NCBI GenBank assembly: GCA_023846275.1
Contig: CM043872.1
Location: 24,351,670-24,415,669 of the forward strand
Reading direction: 5' to 3'
DNA length: 64,000 nt
Source: Vanilla planifolia
Taxonomy: Eukaryota > Streptophyta > Magnoliopsida > Asparagales > Orchidaceae
In this document: in pieces, positions 27,101 to 37,900 of the stretch
Position numbering within the stretch: the first letter of the stretch is position 1
Layout: each line of letters begins with the position of its first letter
Position numbers and translations under genes: made by a program
The notes under the pieces: model-generated
Seen by the model: the letters and a program-made list of their open reading frames with translations, nothing else
The model's database searches: none
What the model was told of the DNA's origin: nothing

Positions 27101-30100
27101 TGCTGTCATACTCTTTGAGCAGGGACAGTTGATGGATTTTCTTTTGATTCTGAAGAGGAGGGTGACAAAATGCCTACGGTCTTTGTTCAACAAGCTGATC
27201 AGAACAATGAGAACGAAGTTCAAGCCAGTAGAACATCCAAAAGGAAAACTGCCAAGTTATTGGTACTATTTTGAAGCTTCTCTTATTATTCATTTAAAAT
27301 CTCATAGTTCTGATAGTGAAACTTGGCCTTTTACCTGGTTTGCAAATCTTCAAATGCTAACTTTTTCTTTCTTTTTATTGCAATAATGTGTTATTATGAT
27401 AATAGCAATTGGGATCATTTGTGCAGTGGTCGTCTTCTTTTAGTTATGCCATGTAACTTGTGTTTTCGTTGTTGTCTTTTTGAAGCCTTCCAAGTGCTGG
27501 TTCCTCCTTTTAATACGTGAATGTGAAAAAAATTCTGCTTATTCATATTCTGTTTTACAATCGAACAAGTAGCCTTTAGTTTGTTAAGTTCTTTATTATC
27601 ATTTCACTATCACAAAATTTCAATTTTGAGTTAACCCTGAGGAAGTGTTAAAGTGGTGCTGGCATCCTTTTCTTACTTTCGGGACAGCAGAACGAGATCA
27701 GACTAGGGATTGATTTAGGAGATCATTAAGAATTAATGCAAACCCTTCTAAAAGCTAGGAATCAACAAGGACTTCTGTAATAAAGAAATCAATATTTTTA
27801 TCAAGGTACGGAGTGTTATCTCCATTCTGTGCAAACCCAAGAAAACCCATGGTGAAATACTTGTAAAAACTGTAGGTTGGGAGAAATTGTTTTGACTAAC
27901 AAAATTCTCATCGATGAGTTTTTAAGAGTTACTAATATATATATATATAGTATAAAATAAATTTCTAAAGGTTTTTCATTTATATAAATTACAATCATGA
28001 ATGAAAGAGGCAGGGCATGAGTTGTAATTTTTATTTGTTTTAATGAAGGTTTTTTATTTGCCAATTTCAACGATTTGGAGTCGTCCTTTTAGTGTGTGAT
28101 GTTTCATCTTGGTATCATTTGTCATTATTGTATTTGGGTATTATTTGTCTTTGATGTAGTTGTCTAAATCTTTTATACATCATCTATTTAAACTTTTTTT
28201 TGCCTTGGTGACTATTTGATTAGAGAAATTTTAAGGGTTTCTTTTTTGGTAAGGATTTGGGTATCCTTTATGATTTGGGTTTCTTGATTAGTCGAACATC
28301 CTCCTCTCATGTGAAGATCAGCCTAATTTTTAGTCATACTATGTAAATCCTTTTGTTCTTGATCTCTATGAGTTATTATTTTGTTGATCATTGTATCCAA
28401 ATTTGTTAGTGCTTTCACAAATTTTTACCACTCATCACAGCAAATTTGTGTCATAGACCTAGTAAGATGTAGATGATAAAGAAACATGAAATTGAAAGAT
28501 TTGATGACTCAAAAAGTTTTGATCTCTGAAGAACTAAAATAAGAGGATTGCTTATACAATAAGGAATTGTGAAAGAGCAGATATAGGAGATAGATGAAAA
28601 AAACACTTCCGACATTTAGTTTTATTTGATATATTAGATTATGATAGAATGTTTTCAAGAAAGACCGGTTAAGCCAAAAAATAGAATCTTTGTACATCAG
28701 TAAGAGCCTTTCTAATAAATTCTGTATAAAATAGAAGTTATGTTTTTTACACATGTAGTATAGTTATTAAGCGACATCTATATGAGTTTAGTTCCATTAT
28801 TAGTATAATGGAAAGTGTAAAATTGAAAGTAGATGAAAATCTTGCTTTATTGCTTTCATGCTCTTTATCTGCTTATAAGAATTTTAGAATACAACACTGT
28901 AAGATAGAAATCTCAATGGCTGAGGATATTTTACATATTCACCTGTCAAAAGAAGTGGTTTTTAAACTTGTGTGATGGTTTGGTGAGGAGATAGAAGGAT
29001 TAGTTTTAAAGGGAGAGATTTGAACACAAACTTCAGTAATAATAAGTTTAATGCAAAGTATAGAGATAAGACTTGTTTTTATCATAAAACAAAGCAAATT
29101 TTGAAGCATTCTAAGAATTTGAAAAAAATTGACTAGTAAGCTAAAGGCAACCATGAAAAGTTAGCGAATGTAAGTATTGTAGAAAGTTCTTAGATTCAAT
29201 TATTATTCTTTTTATGATTGTAAGAGATTCAAGCAAAGGTTAGTGGATAATGGATTTCATTCATTTCATTTGTCTTGTTCATTTCATTTGACTTCTCATA
29301 TGGATTTGTTTTCCTTTTATGAACCTTATTATGGATTTAAGTATCGTTCTATTTATGACTAAGAGATAAAAGCAAAGATCTGTGGATCATAGATTTTACT
29401 TGTTTATTTCATTTGACTTCTCATATTTATTTTCTTTTTATAAACCTATGATGGTAGTCTGGTTTATATGGGAAACAATGCAAAGTGCAGAATGATTGTC
29501 TTTGACATGATAAATTGAAGACTTTTAATGACATGATTAGAATAATAATTAATATTAGATATATTCTAAATATAAGAAAGAATTTTATATTTTTGAATGC
29601 TCTTTATCGTGATTTATATAGATTCTGTAGAAATGCTAAGGTCCTTAGAGTTTGTAATGATGCATTGATTCTCATGAAGATTAAGAGAGTTGGTGAACTA
29701 TGTGTTGCAAGGTGCAAGTTTGAGGACAACCATTTCAATGTCTTCATTCTTGGTTATTTCATGAAAGCATCATGATTTGGGTCAGAAAGTTGATGTAAAA
29801 AATTATAATTGGACTTGAGTATTGTGGAGTACTTATTGATGAATAAGCTTCAAGAGGTCGTAGTCATTGACCCAAATGTGATGTGTTAGTTTGTAGTGTC
29901 AAATCATAATATATTAGCATTCAAAGCAAGATGGTCATTTTTTTGGTATGAAAATCCTTTGATAAGGACATTGTTGTCTTTTATTGTTTCATGTGAGATT
30001 AAAATAGATGTGCTTAGAAAGCCTCATGTTGGTGCTGAGCTAAGAAGGATTATAAAAGGATTATCAGCTTTATTAATTTGCATGATGCTCAGCTTGTCAA

Positions 30101-33100
30101 GGCATCGGGAGCTTGATAGCTCAGGTTAGGGAGGAGTCAAAAAGTATATATATTAAATATAGCCATAATGTTGAGTTAAATGGAAAATTGTTAAGATATT
30201 GCTTTAGTATTAATGTATATAAAGTTTTATTTAACATATTATTTATTTTGAGAAAAAATTTAATATTTGCATATTTAGATTTAAATTTAAAAGATATATT
30301 AATTTAATATATCTTTTAATGAGATATATTTCTAAATTATTCTTCATTTTCATCTATATAAACCAAAAATGAAAATGATAAGAGCATAACATATATCTTG
30401 ACCTACTATCTTTTTTTATCATATATTAAGTAAACTTAAGATGATTCATACATATAAATATCAGACAAAATGATGTTAAAATTAATATATAGGACATTCT
30501 CTTAACCCACATAAAATCAGAGAGTATCGCGAAAGTTGCCATACAATTAGCAATATCATTTCTTTCCCTAAAGACATGAGATGTTTGTTACCTACAAAAG
30601 GCTTAACTCTCGAAAAAACCTTCAAAAAGTGCTCCCCAAAGTCTTGTCCAACAAGTGAGTGGGCAAGTCTATTAATCACAACTTAAAAAGTATGATTGTA
30701 ACCAGATTTTGCAAGAGAGGTCAAAGTGACTTGACGGTAGTGCAATTGCACCAATGATAGCACATTTCTTCATAACTTGTGTCGTGGCTGAAATTCATCT
30801 CAACTTAGTTGCCAACTGTCAAAGTATTGAATCATAATGCCAATCCTGGCTCTATCGTTTGTCGTAGAAGCTCTAGAGTTGATCTGAATCTATCTTGAAG
30901 GAGGGAGAAGCCACCTTGAGGAGGAGAAATATGGGCCAGCATGGCCAGGGTAGTCCCAATGATCTACATCTGGGAATGAGTTTCAATTGCCTTTAATATT
31001 AGATGATATAACAAATTAATTTTGAATGTTCTATGGAAGCTCATGAGTAGAGCTAACAGTTTCTATTATATCAGAAGCAATGTCAAGAGATAGTCAAAAT
31101 AATGGAAGGCTTATCCTATTGGTCACTGTATGTGCATTACTGCGTCAAATACATAAAAATTCCCAAGTAACATGCAGTCTCAGGACGAAAAGTTGGAGGA
31201 GAGGACTTGTTGCACAGTAAACCACTCACGCATCAGCAAAGCATCATAGCACAATCACTAGAGAAAAACTTGAATGTGCAACACACAATTTCGATGTTGA
31301 GGTGCAGCAACGTTTGCTTCCAATGTCCAAGTCTAGGTAAGAGAGGTAGAGAGTTGCACAATTTATTTTCGTTGCTTCAAGTTGTGGCACATTAGGAAGT
31401 TACCTTCACCTTGTGACGCACAATGTAGGGGAATAATCTAGCAAGGTAATTTACCACCAAAAATGGTCCATAATAATGCCCCTCTCCCAACTACTTGACA
31501 CATTAAGAAATTCTATTGAGAATTACAATACTCCTAATCCATATTAATAAATGTTAGGCATGAGCCCCAACCACACGAACCAATCTAGTTATCAGTAGTA
31601 GTTAAGGATCCATGATATAGAAGCTAGACTGTATTGTGTCAAATCAATTCAATAGCAATGCAAACTTCCAAACGAAATTGCCCCGCAATGGGCAAGAGAC
31701 ATGGGGGAGCGATCCCATGCTTGTCCTTAAAAGCGTGGATCCAAAGGAGTCGTCATGAGACACAAATTGCGATGTATGATGAGCAACAAGAGTTGTGTGT
31801 CACTCCTGAAGTCTGTGAATGTCCAACCCACTTTGTTTTTTGGTCTAACAGTAGTCCTAGTCAACGTAGTGCAAATGAAAGTGTTAACGATCCTCTTGAT
31901 ATCTAAAAGAATACTTATTGGCACCAATATATGAGACATACAATGCATAAGGATTGTTGAGAGAATGGAGTTGGTAAGTACCACTTGGAATGCCAGAGAT
32001 AATTGCCTTGTTCTTCATCTAGAAATCTTGTCAATAACATGTTGGATGATATGGGAAAAAATTGGTTGCCTTGGGCCTTCTACCTATTGTTGGGATTATT
32101 AGGTACATTCCCTCATTTTTTTTTATTTTTAACTTGTTTGTGATTATCTTCATGTGCCTGCTACTAATACCTTTATTAAAGAACACATTTGGCTTGTGAC
32201 ATGGAATCTACTGCTTGGTCACAGACCCATAAGAGTGTAGGATATCCCAAAATGTAGAAACAATTGATGAGATAACAGTAGGTGGGAAATAGTAGGCATA
32301 GACTTGCAGACATGAATATACAAATTGGCCCACTAGGCTTAACGGTGATGGATCAGAAGTGAGAAGTACTCCAAAATGATGATAAAATGGCGAGGGGATA
32401 GGGAACATCCTTGATGTAGTCCACACTATGTTTTGAGGAAGGCGATTGCCATTATAGAGAAACACTAATGTTTGGTAATGCATGCCTAAACCCACGCACA
32501 AAAGTTTAAAAATCCTATTTGATAGTCACGAGGCCCTTAGTTGAAGAAACTGTGGAAGGTTGACCACTCACAAAATCCCCTTGTTTAGGGGTGATAAGAT
32601 CTGGGATGATATGTTGAAGTCTAGAAATTAGAACCTTCATCACCACCCTATAAATGATGTTGCATGGCTCGATGGAACAAAACTCTCTTGAAGTACATCT
32701 TGCTTTAAGACTAAGAATAAGTACCACCAGAGAGTTACTTATATGTGATGTAATGAAAACCTTCTTAATTGCCTCATATCCATCAGTGTGATGTTCCAAA
32801 AGCCTTAGAAAGGAAGCAGTGATACAAACCATGTTTGTGGCTCGATTAGAAACTAACAACCATATAATGTTTTGGGTCTTAGAAAAGGTGATGGGGAGCT
32901 AGCATAGTTGCCTAATTAGGATTAAGCCATTTTCACAAAACTACGATATCAATGGGAGAGATGGGGTGTTGTGAAGTGGTTCATTTCTAACAAAAAAATT
33001 GTAGTATTGTAGAAATCCTGTCTTAGTCTTCATGATACTTTTTGAATTAATATGTCTGTGAATATGATTCTACCAACATCTATTTGTGGCAGTAGCATAA

Positions 33101-34872
33101 AAGCAACTAGTGTTATGGTCTCTAGGATGGATCCATTTGGATTTGGCGCATTGCCACTATAAGATCTTTGTTCTAGCAAAACTATTGTGATATTGCATAA
33201 TAAGATCAATAAAGTACTAGTGTTCATTACCTTGAAGATGCTCTTTCTGTATTTCCTTACACTGTAAGTCAGAAATCTCCTATTCAAGCTACTAGATGGA
33301 AATAGAAAGCTTGTCAAACTCTTGCTTCACTTACTAAGGGCATGGAGAGACCAAAGGAATTTAGTACACAAATATGGAGAGAGCCTTGCCCTTGGCATGT
33401 CTACGCCAAGTCAAGAACATCATATTCCTAGCCTCTTGATTAGTGAGCCACATTTCCTTAAATTTCAGATGGTTTCCAAATAGAAGGGGCTACATGAATT
33501 GAAATTGAATAAGGAAAAATTGTTCAAGTGGATGTGCACGTCAAGTGATGCGCTTAGTACCTGAAGTGCCAAATGGAAGGATCTTGTAAAAGGTTTTTGC
33601 TTTATTGTTTTTTTCAACAATTTGGAGTTTTTGCCTTGGTGCTTGAGGATTTATCTTAGTATGATTGTCATTGCGTTCAAACAATCTTCTTCTTTAATCT
33701 AGAACAAGTATCTTTGATATGCCTTCTTAGATTTTTTTTTTTGCGTTAATCGATTTGTTTGGATAGAAAGTTGGATATTTCATTTCTGCTATGTAGATTT
33801 AATTTTAGTTTGGAATTTCGAAACTTGAGTTCTTTGTCTTTTATTTTGTTGTTGATATCTAAAAGTTACCACTATACCTTCATCAATTTCCCTGCAGATC
33901 TGTGGTACAAAAGGCACAACTTGTTCAGAGCCTTTGTGGGTCATGATGTGACAAATGGTCAGACACGGGTCATTATCTGTGGTATATATGAGCATTAGGA
34001 ACTGAAAGGAAAAAAGATACATGGAATTGTTTATGCTGGAAATGACCGTGGCTCTTTTTTTTTCTAGATAAGGGGATGTTTTGTGATGATCTTTTTAGAT
34101 GCTACAAGTCATTTTTGTAAATATTGTGTAATGATGTTTGCTGCCTGTATTATGCATAATCCTGGATTTTAAAATCTTTTTTTTTTGGGTATAAATATGC
34201 GACCTTAAAAAATTGACACTATACATGTTAAAATGCACGAATGTGCTAGAATTATCAAATATAAGGTATGATTAGGCCCTACAATGTTTGACAAGTCGTT
34301 AGGACGACACCATAAGTTTTCCTGTTCTTTCACAATGATATTTCTTGCTTTGTATTTTGTGTTGTCTCGGAGTGAGTTATTTGTTGGAATTCTTGTTTTA
34401 TGAAGGGTTCATTGCTATGCAACCAACATTGTGTGACGAGTAGTACAAAGGCTTAATTGATTAATTTTTCTCTAGTTTGTTTTGTGAAAATTAGGGTCAC
34501 CAATCTGTTTTGTGTGCGGAAAGTATTTGATTAACTTAATTATTGCACATAAAATCTTGTTTATGATTCTATAACCATAGAAAATGCACTTAAATTATTT
34601 AACCGTTTTTTAAGGTAGTTATTATGATATTTCATATAGCACTTCACAACATGATACAGTAGTAGGAAGACCTCATATGTGCAACGGATCTGTAGTTACA
34701 TTATATCATGAAAAAAAGGCTTCTTTCATCATGATGATCTCGTGGCGTTTTCATGATTTTTGTTTTATTGCAGGGCACTGCAAACAAGAAGACCAAAGCT
34801 TCTGGAAAGGCACCCAAGAAGGCAGCAAGAAAATCTCAAGCAGCCAAGAGGACCAAAAAATCTAAGAAATGA
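6145..34872 (+). CDS. BIN4: DNA-binding protein BIN4 (MIDGET), topoisomerase VI complex subunit
   Basis: Coding exons: 6145-6192, 12533-12737, 12847-12914, 18074-18124, 25071-25188, 25417-25463, 25595-25621, 26405-26480, 27123-27262, 34774-34872. They sum to 879 bases (292 residues) and every junction keeps frame. The start gives MTISREESPDWIREFK, matching the SPDW-type N-terminus known for BIN4. Residues 108-214 are the conserved core (ECDGDSIDLSGDVGAVGR, GTIYRSAIVPSRTFCIV, EAIMNDF, PQSNVFE). Exon 9 is acidic; the last exon is a Lys/Arg-rich tail suited to DNA binding and nuclear import. In Arabidopsis BIN4 works with RHL1, TOP6A and TOP6B in endoreduplication and cell growth. That protein is longer (about 450 residues), the difference lying in the variable, low-complexity N-terminal half, so one or more 5' exons may be missed. 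Intron 8 begins with GC (GCAAGT) instead of GT. Introns 1, 3, 4 and 9 are 5-7.5 kb each, three of them with recognisable transposons. Confidence 0.9.
6193..12532. other. BIN4 intron 1 (6.3 kb)
   Basis: The donor GTTTGA and acceptor TTAGCAG join codon 16 (AAG) to GCA in phase 0. Apart from the copia fragment at 10,870-11,350 the intron has no recognised domain. The part from about 9,600 to 10,870 has coding-like texture on the minus strand with frequent stops and may be the downstream portion of the same element. A BIN4 exon missed here cannot be excluded. Confidence 0.6.
10870..11350 (-). mobile_element. Decayed Ty1/copia fragment (RNase H end of pol)
   Basis: Read on the minus strand across frameshifts, the segment gives the typical C-terminal order of copia polyproteins: a block near 11,300 resembling the S-T-S-G-Y motif, then AEYIAV-like sequence near 11,210, a CDKTSAI-like block near 11,110, a KTHQK..HF block near 11,045 and ANIFTKPWV near 10,945 (family form ADIFTKPL). 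Several stops and shifts interrupt it, so it is dead. Integrase and most of the reverse transcriptase were not found at higher coordinates, so the copy seems truncated. It lies in BIN4 intron 1, antisense to the gene. Confidence 0.85.
12915..18073. other. BIN4 intron 3 (5.2 kb)
   Basis: The intron holds AT-rich sequence with repeat-like texture. Near 13,235 there is TGTTGGGAAATGTATAGG, the sort of start seen in copia LTRs, and at 16,877-17,150 a duplicated segment whose CAATAGTGAAATTC resembles LTR U5 sequence. No protein domain could be read in either strand, so I describe these as possible LTR remnants only. Confidence 0.45.
16877..17150. repeat. Tandem duplication, two copies of about 137 bp
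   Basis: Copy 1 is 16,877-17,015 and copy 2 is 17,016-17,150. Both begin with a T-rich run followed by AGAGATTTGAGTGTTAG and end in GTTACTAGCTAATTC. They differ by a handful of substitutions and small indels, so the duplication is moderately recent. Confidence 0.9.
18554..18639. repeat. Two copies of a 43-bp tandem repeat
   Basis: Copies at 18,554-18,596 and 18,597-18,639 share GTGATAGGATTCAAG and GTGTGGAGATGTGAGAG with only a few differences. They lie in BIN4 intron 4, before the copia element. Confidence 0.9.
19070..24652 (-). mobile_element. Nearly complete, decayed Ty1/copia (Tork-like) retrotransposon in BIN4 intron 4
   Basis: Two related terminal segments, about 19,070-19,620 and 23,956-24,652, flank the element; both contain CATTCTTTGCACT and TGTGTTATCATCT, plus a CTTTCATxACCCTTTG block. 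The left one ends in CA at 19,620, directly followed by CCCCCCACCC, the complement of a polypurine tract, which sets the orientation as minus. Inside, on the minus strand, a degraded GHMS.KGM motif of the pre-integrase region lies near 22,420. Reverse transcriptase follows: KLDVKATFLH near 20,990, VCMQTK near 20,910, and the catalytic YVDDM box near 20,785 as a frameshifted ADDMLI, then MKDLRA near 20,690. Stops and shifts are frequent. A possible primer-binding remnant (ATACCA) is near 23,825. LTR borders are uncertain by tens of bases. Confidence 0.85.
22790..23105. repeat. Diverged direct duplication inside the copia element
   Basis: Segments at about 22,790-22,920 and 22,981-23,105 share GAGTTAAGGATC, TCAACACTAA, and a CTCTCCTxTCAAGTTGA block, offset by about 190 bases. 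The copies have diverged by many substitutions, so the duplication is old. Confidence 0.75.
29211..29454. repeat. Diverged tandem duplication in BIN4 intron 9
   Basis: The segments at about 29,211-29,334 and 29,352-29,454 share TTTCATTTGACTTCTCATAT and other blocks in the same order, with indels between. No coding content. Confidence 0.75.
30480..33560 (-). mobile_element. Decayed LINE (L1-type) with RT and RNase H remnants in BIN4 intron 9
   Basis: Read on the minus strand with frame changes, the order of non-LTR retrotransposon domains is recognisable. Near 33,130 is the linker before reverse transcriptase (KSKWIHPRDHNTSCFYATAT, family form W..GDRNT.FFH). At about 32,730-32,560 comes the RT start (LVVLILSLKA, NIIYRVVMKVLISRLQHIIP, FVSGQ). 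Near 31,990-31,900 is a segment like SLAGRV.L..SVLS.IP. RNase H remnants lie at 30,970-30,890 and near 30,560 (REGNDIANCMATF-like). Stops and shifts are dense and base composition has drifted to that of the intron, so the insertion is old. The 5' boundary and the 3' end are approximate. It is antisense to BIN4. Confidence 0.82.
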
Positions 34873-34976
34873 GGTAAAGGTGATTTTTTTTTTTTTTAAC
34901 TGAACTGGTTGCTTTGTTAAGTATTTAAACTGGTATGTTGGTGAATTTTGTGGTTCTTTGCACTTTATGTTCTTAA
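34811..34976 (+). repeat. BIN4 3' end, copy A of a local duplication
   Basis: The end of the last BIN4 exon together with the first about 100 bases after the stop codon is present a second time at 39,424-39,603. This is the functional copy, continuous with the BIN4 frame. Confidence 0.85.
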
Positions 34977-37900
34977 ATGAAGGTAGTTATGCAAGTGTTA
35001 CGGTGATGCTTGCAGTTGCACCATTTTCTTATAATATAAGCTGAAAACAGGGTCTTAAGGAGATCTGTGGCATGTTTTCCAATCCAACTGGACTTTCTAG
35101 CATGAGCTTTATCTGTAATATCTAAACTGTGATCTACTATAATAATTTTGCTATGAAATTAATGATAAGAATTATCTTAGTACGTGGGTTTTACTAGTTT
35201 GAAAAAAATGAATGTGAATTTAAAATGAATGTAAATTAGACTTTCAAAATGATTATATTTTTAGATAATGCTAATAGTTTAATAGTGTTTATTTCATTCC
35301 AATAGAAAGATCCTAATTCCTAATTTTCGTAAAATCCCAAGTATGCTCTTGCACATGCTATCTTTCTTTTCGCTCTTGGTCCCATTGGTAAGAGATTTCA
35401 GATGTTTTGTCATCGTGCAGCCATGGTTTTGTGTCGGTGAGGTGGTTTGGGTTTTCCTTTGATGTAATGCATTTGAAGTCTCTTGGGAAAACCTAATTTT
35501 CTTTCTTCCTTGCCATCACGTGTTTTGCATGACTATTGTGGGGAGATATGTAACCTGTGGTTGAAAGGGATTGAAGGTGGAATCCGATGGAAGATAGAGA
35601 GGCTGTTGGAGAGAAAATAAAAGTGGAGAGAGAGAGAGAACCAAGAGGAACAATTAGGGTTGGGAGATAGTTTTAGCTTGTGGATGAGTGTGAAGAAAGA
35701 GAGATTAAGGGAAGTGAGAAAAGTAATCACTCTTAGCAAATATTGTGGTGATTTGAACATCTTATTCTTTGTGAAAGTAGTAAGAATTGAGTCATGAAGA
35801 ATTATGCAAGTTTAGGCATGTTATTGAAAGGGAAAGTTTTTATTTAGTTGATTATTGTTTGTTGTTTTCAATTAAGCGACAAATTTTTACAAAATTAAAT
35901 GATTAAATTTTGTAACGTCACCAAAAAAGAAATGCATATAAAACTTAGAAACATATGCAAATTAAGGAGATATGAGCGAAATGGAAAACTTTTATAATGT
36001 TGTGATTTTTAATGTATACGATAGAAAAGGGAAGTTTATTCAATAATTGGTGCATAATCAAATAGATCAAATAGATAAATTAAATAATTGGGATGTAATT
36101 ATATTTGATTACTATCTTATTTTTTAACCATGTTATGAGGATAAGATATATACATTTAATATATGACAATGATTTGTACAATAGTATATAATCTATGAAA
36201 ATAAAACTTGATTTGTTTTATCTTTTTAGTTCTGAGATGTGCATGATTTAGTATCTTTGAGATCTGACTTATTATCCTTTGAGATTCACATGTATTGAAA
36301 AGTAAACATTTGTTAATTGAATATAACATAAGTTACTAATAGAATATGAAATTTATGAATTTATGAAATAACTTGTTTGCATGAGTTTGTCATTTGTACC
36401 ATTTGATATGATATCATGACTTTTTGAACTATCATATTAAATAATAAGAATCATCTGAACTAATGAGAAATTATGGTTATATAAGTTGTGTATTTGTATT
36501 ATATGATAAGAAATCGTGATTCAATATGGTGTAATTACGTAAAATGTGAGTTTTCTTATAACATTATTTCACTTGTTGAGTGTGGTACCTAGGACCATGC
36601 TAATATTATCGCTAGCTTACTTAAAGGCAATTGACTAGGTGTTGATGTGTGACCTTTGCTATAGTCGTCACTGGCTTTATTTTGGTTCGTAGGGTAGTCG
36701 AGCATAGTTTCTGAAGTCATGTTGTGTGAGATATGATATGATTTTGGCTTATTGATATGTGCTTACTAACAAAGGCCGTAGACGAGAAGGGTTTTGGCCG
36801 CCGGATAAAATGAAGTAATTATTTAGGTTAAATAGAATAGAAAGTATAATAAAATGACTTAAATGAAGAAGAAATATAATTGAGAGAATAAAGAAGAAAA
36901 CAAAAATTTACTTATTAAAATAAACCTAAGAGAAGGTTATCAAGCTAACTCAAACACTCAAATCACAAAATAATACATTTTCTTTATTCACAACCAATTT
37001 AATATTCATCAATTCATGAGATATACTTAATAAAAAAACAGGTTTTCAATTTATTTTTTTAAGATTTTTATGCTCATATAATTATTTAATATAAAAGCAT
37101 GTTTTGTGTCTACTTTTTAAAAACTTTTATCTATATCTTTAAATATTTTGAATATTTTCATTAATGTATCACCTAATATCTGTTATTTAACATGTGTCAT
37201 CTACATGAGTCACCTATCACTATTCTGACTTCATGCTTCTAATTACCTAACTTATTTAAAAGTTTTATTAAAAATAATTTGAGTTAGTTTTTTTTTTATT
37301 TCTTAACTTATTCCTCATTGATTAATCTACGACTGGCTCTATTGGGCTATGATTAACTCTCTTTGTCATAGTTTATATGATGTACTTAAGATAAACATTT
37401 TTTTCATACAATTAAACCCAAATTATTTTTGTTCTTCATGCACTTTATGATCTTTATGTTCACGATTAATTGTTCGTTCTTATCCTACATTTGAAGCTTT
37501 ATTATTAGAGGTCTATTGATTGGACTAATCCTATTGATATGGATATATGTTTTGGTGAGCAGGGCAATAATCTTTTTAATTAAGAAAAAAGCTATAAAGA
37601 AAAACAATATGAATGAATTAATTAGGAAAGACATAAGAAAAATAAAAAACAAACAAATAAGATTATTTTTCTATTATTGTTGATGTTATATTTTTATTTT
37701 CTTATGTTATTATATGTGATTCATTATTTATGTTATTCTTGTTACATTATTATTTTATTATCTTGCTTATTTATGATTTATCCACTAAGCTTTAAAATTT
37801 ATCTCATATTTATATTATAAGTCGAGCCTTGGCACAATATTTAGAAGAGGATCAAAGCAGGTTCAAAGATATAAGTATACATGAGTATCTAACAAATAAG

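Larger units (their letters stand above)
27263..34773. other. BIN4 intron 9 (7.5 kb)
   Basis: The last and longest intron separates the acidic exon from the basic C-terminal exon; both junctions are phase 0 (TTG|GTACTA and TTGCAG|GGC). Besides the LINE at 30,480-33,560 and the tandem duplication near 29.3 kb, the rest is AT-rich sequence with no recognised gene. Confidence 0.7.

Noticed and set aside
25571-27520. Open frames of up to 119 codons running past BIN4 exons 7-9
   Set aside because: They are intron read-through or off-frame versions of real exons; the spliced BIN4 model explains the conserved parts.
35533-35760. Minus-strand Ser/Leu/Phe-rich open frame after BIN4
   Set aside because: It is the complement of a purine-rich stretch, with low complexity and no domain.
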